The notes: generated by a model from the letters alone, not told the origin. Shown: positions 1 through 9,248, numbered from the stretch's first letter. The stretch is DNA of 64,000 nucleotides from Comamonas avium (GCF_014836675.1 NZ_JACSQK010000004.1:124001-188000); one strand, 5' to 3'. Translations and numbers: made by a program.

Positions 1-1
1 T

Positions 2-880
2 CCCGCGCAGCTGCAAGCACTCCAGTCCAGTGGACAGCCTTACATGGTGTTTGACTGCAGCTTTGATCTGGGCAACCCCTCTGCAGGTCGCCAGCAATAT
101 GCGCAAAGCCACATTGCAGGGGCCGTCTACGCCGACCTGGATCAGCATTTGAGTGCCCGCCACGGAGCCCCAAGCAAAGACGGTGTCGTGCTTACCGCGC
201 AAACAGATCAACCAGCATCCGGAGGCCGTCACCCACTGCCCAGCCGCGAGCGCTTTGCACAATGGCTGTCTTCGGTCGGTTTTCGCAATGACATGCAAGC
301 CGTGGTCTATGACCGCCAGGGCTGCAACTTTTGCGGTCGTCTGTGGTGGATGCTCAAGTGGGCTGGCCACGATGCCGTGGCAGTACTGGACGGCGGACTG
401 CAAGCCTGGATGGCCTTCAATGGAGCTACCAGCGAGGGCGAAGAGGCGTCGCACTTCCAGTCGAACTTCGAATTGCACGACAGCTTGCGCCAGCTGGTCA
501 CAGTGTCGCAAGTCGAGGCACGCTTACAACAAGCAGATGCCCAGACCATTATTGATGCCCGCGCTCCCGCTCGTTACCGTGGTGAAGTGGAGCCGCTGGA
601 CCCTGTGGCAGGCCATATTCCCGGGGCGCTGAATCGTCCCTTCACCGAAAACATTGCCTTGGATGGACGATTCAAACCCCCAGCATTGCTGCGTGCAGAA
701 TTTGAAGCGCTCTTGCAAAACCGCAACCCATCCACCGTGGTGCACCAGTGCGGCAGCGGTGTCAGTGCCTTGCCTAACCTCATCGCCATGGAGGTTGCGG
801 GTTTTGCACCTACACAGCTTTTTGCAGGCAGCTGGAGTGAATGGTGCAGCAACCCTGAACGGCCGGCCGTCAAAAGTTAA
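2..880 (+). CDS. Sulfurtransferase with two rhodanese domains, 5' end outside window
   Basis: This is a two-domain rhodanese enzyme that moves sulfane sulfur from 3-mercaptopyruvate or thiosulfate to a thiophilic acceptor in the cytoplasm. The first ATG inside the window is at 44, but the frame stays open to base 2 with a family-like N-terminus (PAQLQALQSSGQPYMVFDCS), so the true start lies upstream. The N-terminal rhodanese fold is the inactive one. The C-terminal fold carries the active-site loop CGSGVSA (Cys codon near 751), which resembles the CGSGVTA loop of mercaptopyruvate sulfurtransferases more than the CRxGx loop of thiosulfate enzymes. Substrate preference is inferred from that loop alone. 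No partner gene is visible upstream, and the next gene, flhD, is unrelated and 415 bp away. Confidence 0.9.
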   Translation, partial: PAQLQALQSSGQPYMVFDCSFDLGNPSAGRQQYAQSHIAGAVYADLDQHLSARHGAPSKDGVVLTAQTDQPASGGRHPLPSRERFAQWLSSVGFRNDMQAVVYDRQGCNFCGRLWWMLKWAGHDAVAVLDGGLQAWMAFNGATSEGEEASHFQSNFELHDSLRQLVTVSQVEARLQQADAQTIIDARAPARYRGEVEPLDPVAGHIPGALNRPFTENIALDGRFKPPALLRAEFEALLQNRNPSTVVHQCGSGVSALPNLIAMEVAGFAPTQLFAGSWSEWCSNPERPAVKS

Positions 881-1295
881 CGATCTTTTCCGCCGAGAAC
901 AAAGGGGGTTTTGCACCTTTTTCAGGAGCATTAAGCGCCCTGATTTAAGGCATCATGCAGACCATGCACTGAAGAAGTGGCCTGTGCTGAACAAGCCGGG
1001 ATAAGGCGGGTTTTTCACCCCTTTGACCGGCTGTTCAAATTGTTACAAAACGGTTACATTTAAAACCATGCAAGCAATGCAACGTTGCTTTTGTAGGTAA
1101 AAGCCTTACATGGTGTTAGAGGCTGCCAGACAAAACTGCGCGTGCGCACAGACAACACGCACCGGCGCACCCCGACTCAACTTTCTGCATCGTCCACCCC
1201 ACAATCCATTCCATCAGATCGCCGCTTGCACTCCAAGCCACAGCGACACCCCACGAGCTAACGCTCGATTTAGGACACTGGAAAGGACGAGAACC
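881..1295. other. Intergenic region before flhD, probable flhDC control region
   Basis: These 415 bases hold no convincing gene. The frame that runs into flhD stays open from 1110, but it has no family similarity before residue 1 of FlhD. A short inverted repeat AAGCAA/TTGCTT at 1072-1090 precedes a few T residues. The AT-richer stretch around 1037-1070 is a plausible promoter area. flhDC operons usually have long, heavily regulated leaders, so the length is unremarkable. I see no specific operator that I can name. Confidence 0.4.
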
Positions 1296-1622
1296 ATGAA
1301 TGACGAACAACTGCTTGCTGAGATCCGTGAAGCCAATCTGACATACCTGATGCTGGCACAGACACTGATCCGCAAAGACAAGGCCGAAGCCGTTTTCCGC
1401 CTGGGTCTGAGCGAAGAAGCATGCGACATTCTGGGCACCCTTTCCGCAGCCCAGGTGCTCAAGATTGCCTCCCGCAACACCATGCTGTGCAGCTTCCGTG
1501 TTGACGATGAACTGGTCTGGAACCTGCTGACCAACCACAGCAGCAACAAGATCGGCAACGAAGCCACCAACACCCTGCACGCCAACATCCTGATGGCCAG
1601 CCGCGTCTCCGAAGTGCTTTAA
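1296..1622 (+). CDS. flhD: Flagellar transcriptional activator subunit FlhD
   Basis: FlhD pairs with FlhC as a heterohexameric activator (FlhD4C2 in enterics) that sits at the top of the flagellar regulatory cascade and recruits RNA polymerase to class II promoters. The 108-aa product begins MNDEQLLAEIREANLTYLML and has the usual FlhD length and all-helical sequence, including the helix-turn-helix-like stretch LSAAQVLKIASRNTMLCSF. I chose ATG 1296 because GGAAAGGA lies just upstream and because family members start here; the frame extends to 1110 without similarity. flhC follows after 36 bp, so the two are surely co-transcribed. A Cys in the segment MLCSF matches the position used for the disulfide in the E. 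coli FlhD dimer. Confidence 0.95.
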   Translation: MNDEQLLAEIREANLTYLMLAQTLIRKDKAEAVFRLGLSEEACDILGTLSAAQVLKIASRNTMLCSFRVDDELVWNLLTNHSSNKIGNEATNTLHANILMASRVSEVL

Positions 1623-1658
1623 GCCCTTGTCGACTTAAGAATTCCCACGGAGTACACC

Positions 1659-2204
1659 ATGGCCACCGCAGCAACCAAAAGCGTTCTGAACGAATCCAAG
1701 CAAATCGAACGAGCAGCCATGCTCATTCAAATGGGCGCACGCATGCAAGTGCTGGAGTCAGAGACCACGCTGTCTTACGAACGCTTGATTCGCCTGTACA
1801 AAGAAATCGCAGGCAAGTCTCCTTCCAAGGGCCAATTGCCCTTCTCGACCGACTGGTTCCTGACCTGGCAAGAAAACATTCACAGCTCGCTGTTTCTGAA
1901 CATCTATGAATACCTGTCCAAGGGTGTAGATGCAGATGCCGTAGAAGTGCTGACCAAGGCTTACCGCCTGTACACCGAACAGATCACGGCCTCCCAGCTG
2001 GACTGCCTGCTGTCTTTCACCCGCGCCTGGCGCCTGGTGAAATTCGTAGACGCCAACATGCTCACCCGCACCAAGTGCAGCAAATGCAGCGGCATGTTTG
2101 TCTCGGAGCTCTATGAAAACGCACGCCACTTTGAATGCGGCCTGTGCACCCCGCCCGCCCGTGCTGGCAAGAGCAAAAATGCCGGCGCATTGATGCTGCA
2201 TTAA
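1659..2204 (+). CDS. flhC: Flagellar transcriptional activator subunit FlhC
   Basis: FlhC is the DNA-contacting partner of FlhD. The 181-aa protein shows the expected N-terminal helical part (ESKQIERAAMLIQMGAR) and the zinc site formed by four Cys, C140-x2-C143 and C160-x2-C163 (KCSKC and FECGLC). ATG 1659 is preceded by CACGGAG. It is the second gene of flhDC and is closed by a strong terminator at 2234-2262. In many beta- and gammaproteobacteria motAB or che genes follow, but here the next gene is dnaG, and no other flagellar gene lies in the window. Confidence 0.95.
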   Translation: MATAATKSVLNESKQIERAAMLIQMGARMQVLESETTLSYERLIRLYKEIAGKSPSKGQLPFSTDWFLTWQENIHSSLFLNIYEYLSKGVDADAVEVLTKAYRLYTEQITASQLDCLLSFTRAWRLVKFVDANMLTRTKCSKCSGMFVSELYENARHFECGLCTPPARAGKSKNAGALMLH

Positions 2205-2233
2205 GCGGCCTCCTACTTTCACGTCCTATTCAT

Positions 2234-2262
2234 AGCCCGCTAGGTTTCTAGCGGGCTTTTTT
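2234..2262 (+). terminator. Intrinsic terminator after flhC
   Basis: A 10-bp perfect stem, AGCCCGCTAG (2234-2243) with CTAGCGGGCT (2248-2257), a GTTT loop and a T tract. It separates flhDC from dnaG, so dnaG needs its own promoter or read-through. Confidence 0.9.
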
Positions 2263-2318
2263 GCATCCGAACACACCGCGTCAAAGCCGGACTTCAGAAA
2301 GCGAAGAAAATAGCCACC

Positions 2319-4328
2319 GTGTCCATTCCTCAATCCTTCATCCAAGAGCTTCTCGCCCGCATTGACGTTGTTGATGTGGTGGGCCGTTACGTCCCCCTGA
2401 AAAAGGGCGGCGCAAACTTCATGGGCCTGTGCCCATTCCATGGCGAAAAGTCTCCATCCTTCAGCGTCAGCCCTACCAAGCAGTTCTATCACTGCTTTGG
2501 TTGCGGAAAAAACGGCAATGCCATCAGCTTCCTGATGGAGCACACCGGCATGGGCTTTATTGAAGCGGTGAATGATCTGGCAGGCCAGGTCGGCATGGTG
2601 GTGCCGCAAGAAGACATCAGCCCCCAGGAGCGCGAGCGCCAGGCCGCCGCCAAAGTCAAGCAGGCCACACTCAACGATGTGCTCGAGCGCGCTGGCAACG
2701 CCTACCGCAGCCAGCTCAAGGAACACGCCCACGCGGTGCAATACCTCAAGCAACGCGGCGTCTCTGGCAGCATCTCCAGCAAATATGGCTTGGGTTACGC
2801 CCCACCTGGCTGGCGCAATCTGGCCAGTGTCTTCCCCGAATACGACGATCCGCAACTGCAAGAAAGCGGCCTGGTCATCGTGGGCGAAGACGAAGACAAG
2901 CGCTACGACCGCTTTCGCGATCGCATCATGTTCCCCATCCGCGATGTCAAAGGCATGTGCATCGGTTTTGGCGGACGTGTACTGGGCGATGAAAAGCCCA
3001 AATACCTGAACTCCCCTGAAACCCCGCTGTTCCACAAGGGCCGGGAGCTGTATGGCCTGTTTGAAGCACGCGATGCGCTGCGCAGCATGGGCTACGTGCT
3101 GGTCACCGAAGGCTATATGGACGTTGTGGCACTGGCGCAATTGGGCTTTCCCAACGCCGTGGCCACACTGGGCACCGCCTGCACGAATGACCACGTGCAA
3201 AAACTGTTTCGCTTCACCGAATCCGTGGTCTTCAGCTTTGACGGCGACAGCGCAGGCCGACGCGCCGCGCACAAGGCACTGGAAGCCGCCCTGCCCCATG
3301 CCACAGACACGCGCAGCATCAAATTTCTGTTCCTCCCATCCGAGCACGACCCCGACAGCTTCATCCGTGAACACGGCAGCGATGCCTTTGCGCGCCACGT
3401 CGCCAACGCGCTGCCGCTCAACGATTTCTTGATTGAATCGGCCAGCGTGGAATGTGACCTGGGCCAGGCCCAGGGCCGCGCCAAGCTCTCCAGCCAGGCG
3501 CGTCCGCTGTGGAACCTGCTGCCCGATGGCGCATTCAAGCGCCTGGTGCTGGGCGAGCTGGCCGACAAAATTCAGATCGACACGCGCGAGCTGTCAGAGC
3601 TGTGGACGCAGGCCGAAGCGCAAGAAAAACGCTACCAGCGCGGCGCCAGCAAGCCCGCACCCAGCTACGACGCAGCGCCGCCCGCATCCTCCATGCCGCC
3701 CGACTGGGTCAGCGAATATGCCCCCAGCAATCACAGCGCACCTTACGGCGAACGCTGGCAAGGCAACTCTTCTGGGCGCGGAGAATGGAAAAGCGATTGG
3801 AAAAGTGACTGGAAAGGCAAAGGCAAATTTGGTCGCAAAGAGCAGCGTCCGCCCATGCCCGGCGGACCGCGCGTTGCACCCTCCACCGCACCTGACCAAG
3901 CCACGCGCCTGCTGTTGTCACAAATGGCGTTCATGGAACGCCTGGACAACGACGACCTGGACACACTCGTGCACCAGCCAGCGCCGCATGGGCCACTGTT
4001 TGCGTGGATTGAAAGCCAATTTCAAGAAAACGGCCCCCAAGCCTGGGCTGTGCTGAAAGAGCGCATCGCCAGTACAGAGCACGCGCACTTTGCGCTGCAG
4101 CTCATGAACGGCCCCCACGGCCACCCCGAAGGTGAAAAAGAAGAGCAATTTCAAGAGTTGCGCAACATTCTGGGTCCCATGATGGCTGAGCGCATCGGCA
4201 CCTTGGCCACCGAAGCGCTCAAAACCTATATGGCCAACCCCAGCGATACCGCAGCCAAAGTGCGCTACCAAAGCCTGATTGAGCGACGCAACCGCTTGCT
4301 GGCAGCACCCACATCCAGCGGAAATTAA
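2319..4328 (+). CDS. dnaG: DNA primase DnaG
   Basis: DnaG makes the RNA primers for DNA replication and works with the DnaB helicase at the fork. The 669-aa protein has the N-terminal zinc-binding domain (CPFHGEKSPSF near residue 40, then HCFGCG near 61), the catalytic core with the Toprim motif EGYMDVVAL, and the metal-binding FDGDSAGRRAA. A low-complexity linker around residues 440-520, rich in Pro, Gly, Lys and Trp, joins the core to a C-terminal helicase-binding domain. The start is GTG at 2319 (family N-terminus MSIPQSFIQELLARIDVVDVV). The ribosome site is weak. rpoD follows after 435 bp, as in the classical dnaG-rpoD macromolecular synthesis cluster, but the rpsU gene usually found upstream is replaced by flhDC. 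Confidence 0.97.
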   Translation: MSIPQSFIQELLARIDVVDVVGRYVPLKKGGANFMGLCPFHGEKSPSFSVSPTKQFYHCFGCGKNGNAISFLMEHTGMGFIEAVNDLAGQVGMVVPQEDISPQERERQAAAKVKQATLNDVLERAGNAYRSQLKEHAHAVQYLKQRGVSGSISSKYGLGYAPPGWRNLASVFPEYDDPQLQESGLVIVGEDEDKRYDRFRDRIMFPIRDVKGMCIGFGGRVLGDEKPKYLNSPETPLFHKGRELYGLFEARDALRSMGYVLVTEGYMDVVALAQLGFPNAVATLGTACTNDHVQKLFRFTESVVFSFDGDSAGRRAAHKALEAALPHATDTRSIKFLFLPSEHDPDSFIREHGSDAFARHVANALPLNDFLIESASVECDLGQAQGRAKLSSQARPLWNLLPDGAFKRLVLGELADKIQIDTRELSELWTQAEAQEKRYQRGASKPAPSYDAAPPASSMPPDWVSEYAPSNHSAPYGERWQGNSSGRGEWKSDWKSDWKGKGKFGRKEQRPPMPGGPRVAPSTAPDQATRLLLSQMAFMERLDNDDLDTLVHQPAPHGPLFAWIESQFQENGPQAWAVLKERIASTEHAHFALQLMNGPHGHPEGEKEEQFQELRNILGPMMAERIGTLATEALKTYMANPSDTAAKVRYQSLIERRNRLLAAPTSSGN

Positions 4329-4336
4329 AAACAAGA

Positions 4337-4412
4337 GCATCTAACGCTTACCAGCAAAGCATTTCAGATATAAAACTATCTGAAACTCTTTACACAAAAG
4401 CGATAGAAGCTA
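4337..4412. repeat. Dispersed intergenic palindrome, copy A
   Basis: The centre is a perfect inverted repeat, TTTCAGATA (4362-4370) and TATCTGAAA (4377-4385). It is flanked by the degraded outer arms CTAACGCTT and AAGCGATAGAAGCT. It belongs to the same family as the elements near 10.7, 26.0, 32.2, 53.6 and 63.1 kb. No T run follows, so it need not be a terminator. Confidence 0.55.
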
Positions 4413-4521
4413 TTATTTTTAAATAATCAGCGTCCACAGGCTTATCTGGCAAGGCTTTGCGGGTCGTTTGAAAATATTTACTAAAAAAACGCATTTACCT
4501 CTTGCAATTTCTGGCAAACGC

Positions 4522-4527
4522 TATAAT
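4522..4527 (+). promoter_or_regulatory. Candidate -10 box of an rpoD promoter
   Basis: A consensus TATAAT stands 237 bp before the rpoD start. The nearest -35-like hexamer, TTGCAA at 4502-4507, leaves only 14 bp of spacing, so the -35 assignment is doubtful. If real, the transcript begins near 4535 and has a long structured leader. Confidence 0.35.
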
Positions 4528-4574
4528 TGATTAATTCTTGGCAAGAGCGACAGCAGCACCTCCGGCCCGGGCAC

Positions 4575-4700
4575 CGTGATGGAATCACGTGTTTAGCAGC
4601 AATTGCTAGCCCAATATCCGCAAGGACTGCACTCCAAATGATCGCCCATACATCTTGCCAATGGAGCTTATTCGCTCCTGCATGCCTTTGGCATGCTTTT
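4575..4700 (+). promoter_or_regulatory. Hairpin-rich leader of rpoD
   Basis: Three inverted repeats follow one another in the rpoD leader: CGTGAT/ATCACG (4575-4589, 3-nt loop), GGAGC/GCTCC (4663-4678) and GCATGCC/GGCATGC (4680-4696, TTT loop). The last is followed by TTTT and so resembles a weak intrinsic terminator 64 bp before the start codon. This could be an attenuator, an RNA stability element, or chance. No known riboswitch is recognised. Confidence 0.4.
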
Positions 4701-4763
4701 GCGCCGGGCTAGGTGGCGCTTGCGTTTTCCCCTTTGTGTGTTCGCTTTTGACCGAGAGGTTTT

Positions 4764-7238
4764 ATGCCCGTTTCAAAGTCCGCGAAGTCCAAGCAGGCGC
4801 CCGACGCTACCGCGAAGCCCAAAACTTCCAAAACCACGGCTGTTGCCAGCGCTAAAGCGCCCGCGCCCAAAGCTGCTGCAGCAGCAGCCGTGAAGAAGCC
4901 GTCTGCCACGACATCCAAGGCAGCCGCTTCCAAGAAAGATTCCGATATGGCGACCCTGTCCCAAGCCGAACTCAAAGCCATGGCCGATGCGCTACTGGCT
5001 GATGCTGCTCCCAAGCGTGCCCGCAAGAAAGCGGACGCTGACGAAGCACCTGCCGCCAAAAAGCCCGCTGCCAAAAAGGCGGCTGCGTCTAAAGATGCGG
5101 AGCCCAAAGCTGCTGTAGCCAAAAAAGCTCCTGCAAAGGCGGCCAAGGTCACTGAAGAAGCAAAGACCCCTGCCAAACGTGGCCGCAAGCCCAAGGCCAA
5201 GGAAGAGTCTGGCGACGACGAAGACATGGGCGACTTTGATGCCGACCTGGAAATCGAAGCCGACGCTGAACCTGAAGCCGAGACAGCTGCTTCAGACACG
5301 GCAACCCCTGAAAAGGTCAAGCCCCTGCGCATGAAGATCAGCAAGGCCAAAGAGCGCGCCTTGATGAAGGAATTTGGTCTGGACGAAACCGTTCTGACCG
5401 AAGACGAGCTGAACACCCGCCGTCAGCGCCTGAAGATGCTGATCAAGCTGGGCAAGACACGCGGTTACCTGACCCACGCTGAAATCAACGACCACCTGCC
5501 CGATAAGCTGGTGGACGCTGAAACGCTGGAAGTCGTGGTCTCCATGTTGAACGACATGGGTGTTGCGGTGTACGAGCAAACGCCCGACGCCGAAACCCTG
5601 CTGCTCAACAACACCGGCCAGTCAGCCACCACCGAAGAAGAAGCGGAAGAAGAAGCCGAAGCCGCTTTGTCCACCGTGGATTCCGAATTTGGCCGCACCA
5701 CCGACCCTGTTCGCATGTACATGCGCGAAATGGGTACGGTTGAGCTGCTGACGCGCGAAGGCGAAATCGAAATTGCCAAGCGCATTGAAGGCGGCTTGAT
5801 GGCCATGATGGAAGCGATCTCTGCATCGCCAGCCACCATTGCTGAAGTGCTGGGCATGGCCGCTGACATTCGCGAAGGCAAGGTGGTTATTTCGACCATC
5901 GTTGACGGCTTTGTGAATGCCAACGAAAACGATGACTACGTGGCCGAAGAAGACTTCGACGAATACGACGAAGAAGACGACGACGACGGCAAGGGTGGCT
6001 CCAAGGCACTGACCAAGAAGCTGGAAGAGCTCAAGAACGAAGCCCTTTCGCGCTTTGACAAGATTGCCGAGAACTTCGAGAAGCTGCGCAAGGCCTACGA
6101 CAAGGATGGCTGGGGTTCGCCCACCTATAACAAGGTGCAAAAACTCATCACTGAAGAGCTGATGACCATCCGCTTCACCGCCAAGACGATTGAAAAGCTG
6201 TGTGATCTGGTGCGTGCGCAAGTGGACGATGTGCGCAAGAAGGAACGCGAGCTGCGCAAGATCATCGTGGACAAGTGCCGCATGCCACAGGAAACCTTTA
6301 TCAAGGAATTCCCACCGAACCTGCTCAATCTCAAGTGGGTGGAAGAGCATGCCAACGCCGGCAAGCCATGGAGCAATGTGCTCAGCCGCAATATTCCACC
6401 AGTGCAAGAGCTGCAGCAAAACCTGATCGACCTTCAGTCGCGCGTGGTCGTGCCCTTGGAAGAGCTCAAGGGCATTAACAAGCGCATGAACGAAGGCGAA
6501 CGCAACAGCCGTTTTGCCAAGAAGGAAATGATCGAGGCCAATTTGCGCCTGGTGATCTCGATTGCGAAAAAGTACACCAACCGTGGTCTGCAGTTCCTGG
6601 ACTTGATTCAGGAAGGCAACATCGGCTTGATGAAGGCCGTGGACAAGTTTGAATACCGCCGCGGCTACAAGTTCTCGACCTACGCCACATGGTGGATCCG
6701 CCAGGCCATTACCCGCTCGATTGCGGACCAGGCCCGCACGATCCGTATCCCTGTGCACATGATCGAGACCATCAACAAGATGAACCGCATTTCGCGCCAG
6801 CACTTGCAAGAGTTTGGTTTCGAGCCCGATGCATCCATCTTGGCCGAGAAGATGGAAATTCCAGAGGACAAGATCCGCAAGATCATGAAGATCGCCAAGG
6901 AGCCCATCTCGATGGAAACTCCGATTGGCGATGACGACGACAGCCATCTGGGCGACTTCATCGAAGACCAGGCCAACACGGCCCCTATCGAAGCCGCCAT
7001 GCAAGCCGGCCTGCGCGATGTGGTCAAGGACATCCTGGATGGCCTGACCCCCCGTGAAGCCAAGGTGCTGCGCATGCGTTTCGGTATCGAAATGTCTACC
7101 GACCACACACTGGAAGAAGTGGGCAAGCAGTTTGACGTAACGCGCGAGCGCATCCGTCAAATAGAAGCCAAGGCGCTGCGCAAGCTCAAGCACCCCAGCC
7201 GCTCGGACAAGCTGCGCAGCTTTATCGATTCGCTGTAA
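4764..7238 (+). CDS. rpoD: Primary sigma factor RpoD (sigma-70)
   Basis: This is the housekeeping sigma factor that directs RNA polymerase to -35/-10 promoters. The 824-aa protein is longer than the 613-aa E. coli form because the first 185 or so residues are a Lys/Ala/Pro-rich, histone-H1-like extension that ends in an acidic stretch. Region 1.1 follows, then region 1.2 ([11 protein letters not shown]), an acidic non-conserved region around residue 400, and the fully conserved regions 2 ([19 protein letters not shown] through [11 protein letters not shown]), 3 and 4 ([20 protein letters not shown], then [14 protein letters not shown]). ATG 4764 follows a GAGAGG ribosome site. It is expressed from its own leader as well as, possibly, from dnaG. 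Confidence 0.98.
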   Translation: MPVSKSAKSKQAPDATAKPKTSKTTAVASAKAPAPKAAAAAAVKKPSATTSKAAASKKDSDMATLSQAELKAMADALLADAAPKRARKKADADEAPAAKKPAAKKAAASKDAEPKAAVAKKAPAKAAKVTEEAKTPAKRGRKPKAKEESGDDEDMGDFDADLEIEADAEPEAETAASDTATPEKVKPLRMKISKAKERALMKEFGLDETVLTEDELNTRRQRLKMLIKLGKTRGYLTHAEINDHLPDKLVDAETLEVVVSMLNDMGVAVYEQTPDAETLLLNNTGQSATTEEEAEEEAEAALSTVDSEFGRTTDPVRMYMREMGTVELLTREGEIEIAKRIEGGLMAMMEAISASPATIAEVLGMAADIREGKVVISTIVDGFVNANENDDYVAEEDFDEYDEEDDDDGKGGSKALTKKLEELKNEALSRFDKIAENFEKLRKAYDKDGWGSPTYNKVQKLITEELMTIRFTAKTIEKLCDLVRAQVDDVRKKERELRKIIVDKCRMPQETFIKEFPPNLLNLKWVEEHANAGKPWSNVLSRNIPPVQELQQNLIDLQSRVVVPLEELKGINKRMNEGERNSRFAKKEMIEANLRLVISIAKKYTNRGLQFLDLIQEGNIGLMKAVDKFEYRRGYKFSTYATWWIRQAITRSIADQARTIRIPVHMIETINKMNRISRQHLQEFGFEPDASILAEKMEIPEDKIRKIMKIAKEPISMETPIGDDDDSHLGDFIEDQANTAPIEAAMQAGLRDVVKDILDGLTPREAKVLRMRFGIEMSTDHTLEEVGKQFDVTRERIRQIEAKALRKLKHPSRSDKLRSFIDSL

Positions 7239-7278
7239 GGCTTGCCACCTGCCTGCCAAGGCAGGTCAGTGCAGCTAC

Positions 7279-7310
7279 AAAAAAAGGAGACCCAGCGGTC
7301 TCCTTTTTTT
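7279..7310. terminator. Terminator between rpoD and the convergent CoA-transferase gene
   Basis: Perfect 14-bp stem AAAAAAAGGAGACC/GGTCTCCTTTTTTT with the loop CAGC. Its A and T tracts on both sides make it suitable for transcription from either direction, which fits the convergent arrangement. Confidence 0.9.
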
Positions 7311-7385
7311 ATTTGTCTTTCCAAAACTCCTGAAATTCAATCCCTGCAAGCGCTTTTGGCGTCAGCGTCAAAACGCATCCTCATT

Positions 7386-8615
7386 TCAGGCAATCGCATT
7401 CGATTGCAGCAGTGCATCAATCTCTTGCTGCGTGTAGCCCAAAGACTGCAACAGCACTTGCGTATGCTCTCCTGGCTTGGGCGGATTGCTGCGCACACCC
7501 AAACGCTCTCCATCCATGCGAATGGGTAGCAGCGTGGTCTTGGCCGTCTGGCCCGCCAGATCACCATCGCTCAGCACGACATCCGCCAAGCCCCCCGTCG
7601 CCAGCAAATGTGGGTCATCCAGCAATTGCTCAGGCCGCGAGATAGGCGCAAATGGCAGCTGGTGCGCTTCAAACACTTGCGCCAGATGCGCTGCGCTCAG
7701 GCCCTCAAGGCGGCGGCGCAGCTGTGGCATCAGCGTGGCGCGTGCCCGCACACGGTCATTATTGGTTTGCAGCAATGGGTCTGCCGCCATATCTTCAAAA
7801 CCCAAGGCGGTACAGAAAGTACGCCACTGAGCATCGCTGACAGCCGCCAGGAAAATCTGCTCGCCGTCTTTGACGCTGAACACGTCGTACAGGCCCCAGG
7901 ACGAAATGCGCTCCGGCATCGGTGCCGCTGGCTGACCCGTGACTGCGTACTGCATCATGTGCTGGCCCACCAAGAACACATTGTTTTCAAACAACGCCGA
8001 ATCAATCTCCTGCCCTTTGCCAGTTTGCGCACGCTGCATCAAGGCCGCCAAGGCACCAATAGCCCCAAACATGCCCCCCATGATGTCGTTGACACTGGAG
8101 CCTGCGCGCAAGGGGTCTCCGGGCCGACCCGTCATGTACGCCAGCCCACCCATCATCTGCACCACCTCATCCAGCGCAGTGCGGTGTTCATAAGGTCCGG
8201 GCAGAAAACCAGTGTGGTTCACATAGATCATGCTGGGATTCAACTTCGACAGCGTGGCGTAATCCAGCCCATACTTTTTCATCACTCCAGGCTTGAAGTT
8301 CTGCAGCACCACGTCAGCGGTGGATGCCAGGCGAATAGCAGCCTGCAGCCCTTGAGGCTGGCGCAGATCAATCGCAACGCTTTTCTTGTTGCGGTTGAAC
8401 ATGGGGAAAAAACCCGCACCTGCCCCCAAGAGGTTGCGCGTCAAGTCGCCCGCCAGGGGCTCCACCTTGATGACCTCAGCCCCTAAATCGGCCAGAACCA
8501 TGCCACAAGCAGGTCCCATCACCATATGGCTGAATTCCACGACACGAATGCCTTGCAACGGTAGTGATTTAGAGGGGCTGGAAACGGGAATATCGGAAAC
8601 AACGGGGTCGGTCAT
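7386..8615 (-). CDS. CaiB/BaiF family (class III) acyl-CoA transferase
   Basis: Class III CoA-transferases move CoA between organic acids, acting as interlocked dimers through an Asp-anhydride intermediate. The 409-aa protein opens with LPLQGIRVVEFSHMVMGPACG, the typical N-terminal Rossmann segment, and contains LADLGAEVIKVEPLAGD. The probable catalytic Asp lies in SSVNDIMGGM, which aligns with the GDSNTGM segment of formyl-CoA transferase. I chose the ATG at 8615 (MTDPVVSDIP) rather than the longer frame to 8672, because the extra residues do not look like family sequence. The substrate acids cannot be told from sequence. It stands alone, divergent from the HxlR-like gene. Confidence 0.88.
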   Translation of the reverse strand: MTDPVVSDIPVSSPSKSLPLQGIRVVEFSHMVMGPACGMVLADLGAEVIKVEPLAGDLTRNLLGAGAGFFPMFNRNKKSVAIDLRQPQGLQAAIRLASTADVVLQNFKPGVMKKYGLDYATLSKLNPSMIYVNHTGFLPGPYEHRTALDEVVQMMGGLAYMTGRPGDPLRAGSSVNDIMGGMFGAIGALAALMQRAQTGKGQEIDSALFENNVFLVGQHMMQYAVTGQPAAPMPERISSWGLYDVFSVKDGEQIFLAAVSDAQWRTFCTALGFEDMAADPLLQTNNDRVRARATLMPQLRRRLEGLSAAHLAQVFEAHQLPFAPISRPEQLLDDPHLLATGGLADVVLSDGDLAGQTAKTTLLPIRMDGERLGVRSNPPKPGEHTQVLLQSLGYTQQEIDALLQSNAIA

Positions 8616-8942
8616 GGTGGCAAAAAGCTTCAAACAGCGGCACTGGCACGCGATCAGGGTTTCCCCTGTCAATCCACAATTTTAGAAAGCTACGCTGTAG
8701 CCGCCACCCATGCATTCGCTAGTCCGGCCATCCCCGAAGATGAGTGCCCAGCCTTTAGAACGTGGCTGCGCAGCAACAAAAGCATGTTATTTGACGATTT
8801 TCCGGCTTTACAGCCTAGCGATTCTTAGCGACGAGCTACTAAACTTGTAGCAGACAAGATTCAAAGCTATAGTCCAACCAACTTGGTTCGGTGCCTAATG
8901 CGGCCCGCTCCATCCCCCATCTCAGCGCAAGGAGAAGCGTCC
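8616..8942. promoter_or_regulatory. Divergent control region with a perfect 13-bp palindrome
   Basis: These 327 bases separate the CoA-transferase gene (minus) from the HxlR-like regulator (plus) and hold no gene. A perfect palindrome, AACCAAcTTGGTT, lies at 8876-8888, 55 bp before the regulator start, and looks like an operator. Fragments resembling the dispersed palindrome family (GCCTAGCG, GAGCTACTAAAC) lie near 8815-8850. Confidence 0.45.
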
Positions 8943-9248
8943 ATGAGCTCTAAGGAAAACGCCGCTATCAATCAGTTGCTCGAAAAACTCGAGCGCCGCT
9001 ACGCACTGCGCGTACTGTGGGCACTGCGTGATGGCCACCCCCAGACCTTCCGTTTGTTGCAAGACAGCGTGGGCGGTATCACTCCCAATACTTTGAACAC
9101 CCGCATCAAAGAGCTGCGTGAAGAGGGTTTGATGGAGCATGGCAATGACGGCTACACCGTCACCCCATCGGGACAGGATTTGCTCAAGCGCCTTAGCGAT
9201 CTACAGGCTTTTGCCACACGCTGGGCAGCCGCCCGCGCGAAGAAGTAA
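8943..9248 (+). CDS. HxlR-like winged-helix transcriptional regulator
   Basis: This is a 101-aa single-domain DNA-binding protein. The stretch YALRVLWALRDGHPQTFRLL and the following NTLNTRIKELREEGLM fit the HxlR/MarR-type winged helix, with the recognition helix around TPNTLNTRIKEL. HxlR proteins that sense redox or aldehydes carry an N-terminal Cys; none is visible here, so the signal is unknown. I start at ATG 8943 because AAGGAGAAG precedes it at good distance; an upstream ATG at 8883 lacks a ribosome site. A plausible target is its own divergent promoter region. A terminator follows at 9293. Confidence 0.75.
   Translation: MSSKENAAINQLLEKLERRYALRVLWALRDGHPQTFRLLQDSVGGITPNTLNTRIKELREEGLMEHGNDGYTVTPSGQDLLKRLSDLQAFATRWAAARAKK

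Noticed and set aside
1110..1295. Longer N-terminus for FlhD
   Set aside because: FlhD proteins begin at the ATG at 1296, which has a good ribosome site; the extra residues are not family-like.
2226..3398. 390-codon open frame antisense to dnaG
   Set aside because: Overlaps the primase and the terminator; no recognisable protein.
5622..7259. 545-codon open frame antisense to rpoD
   Set aside because: It is a shadow of the rpoD codons; the product is Leu/Val/His-rich with no domain and no ribosome site.
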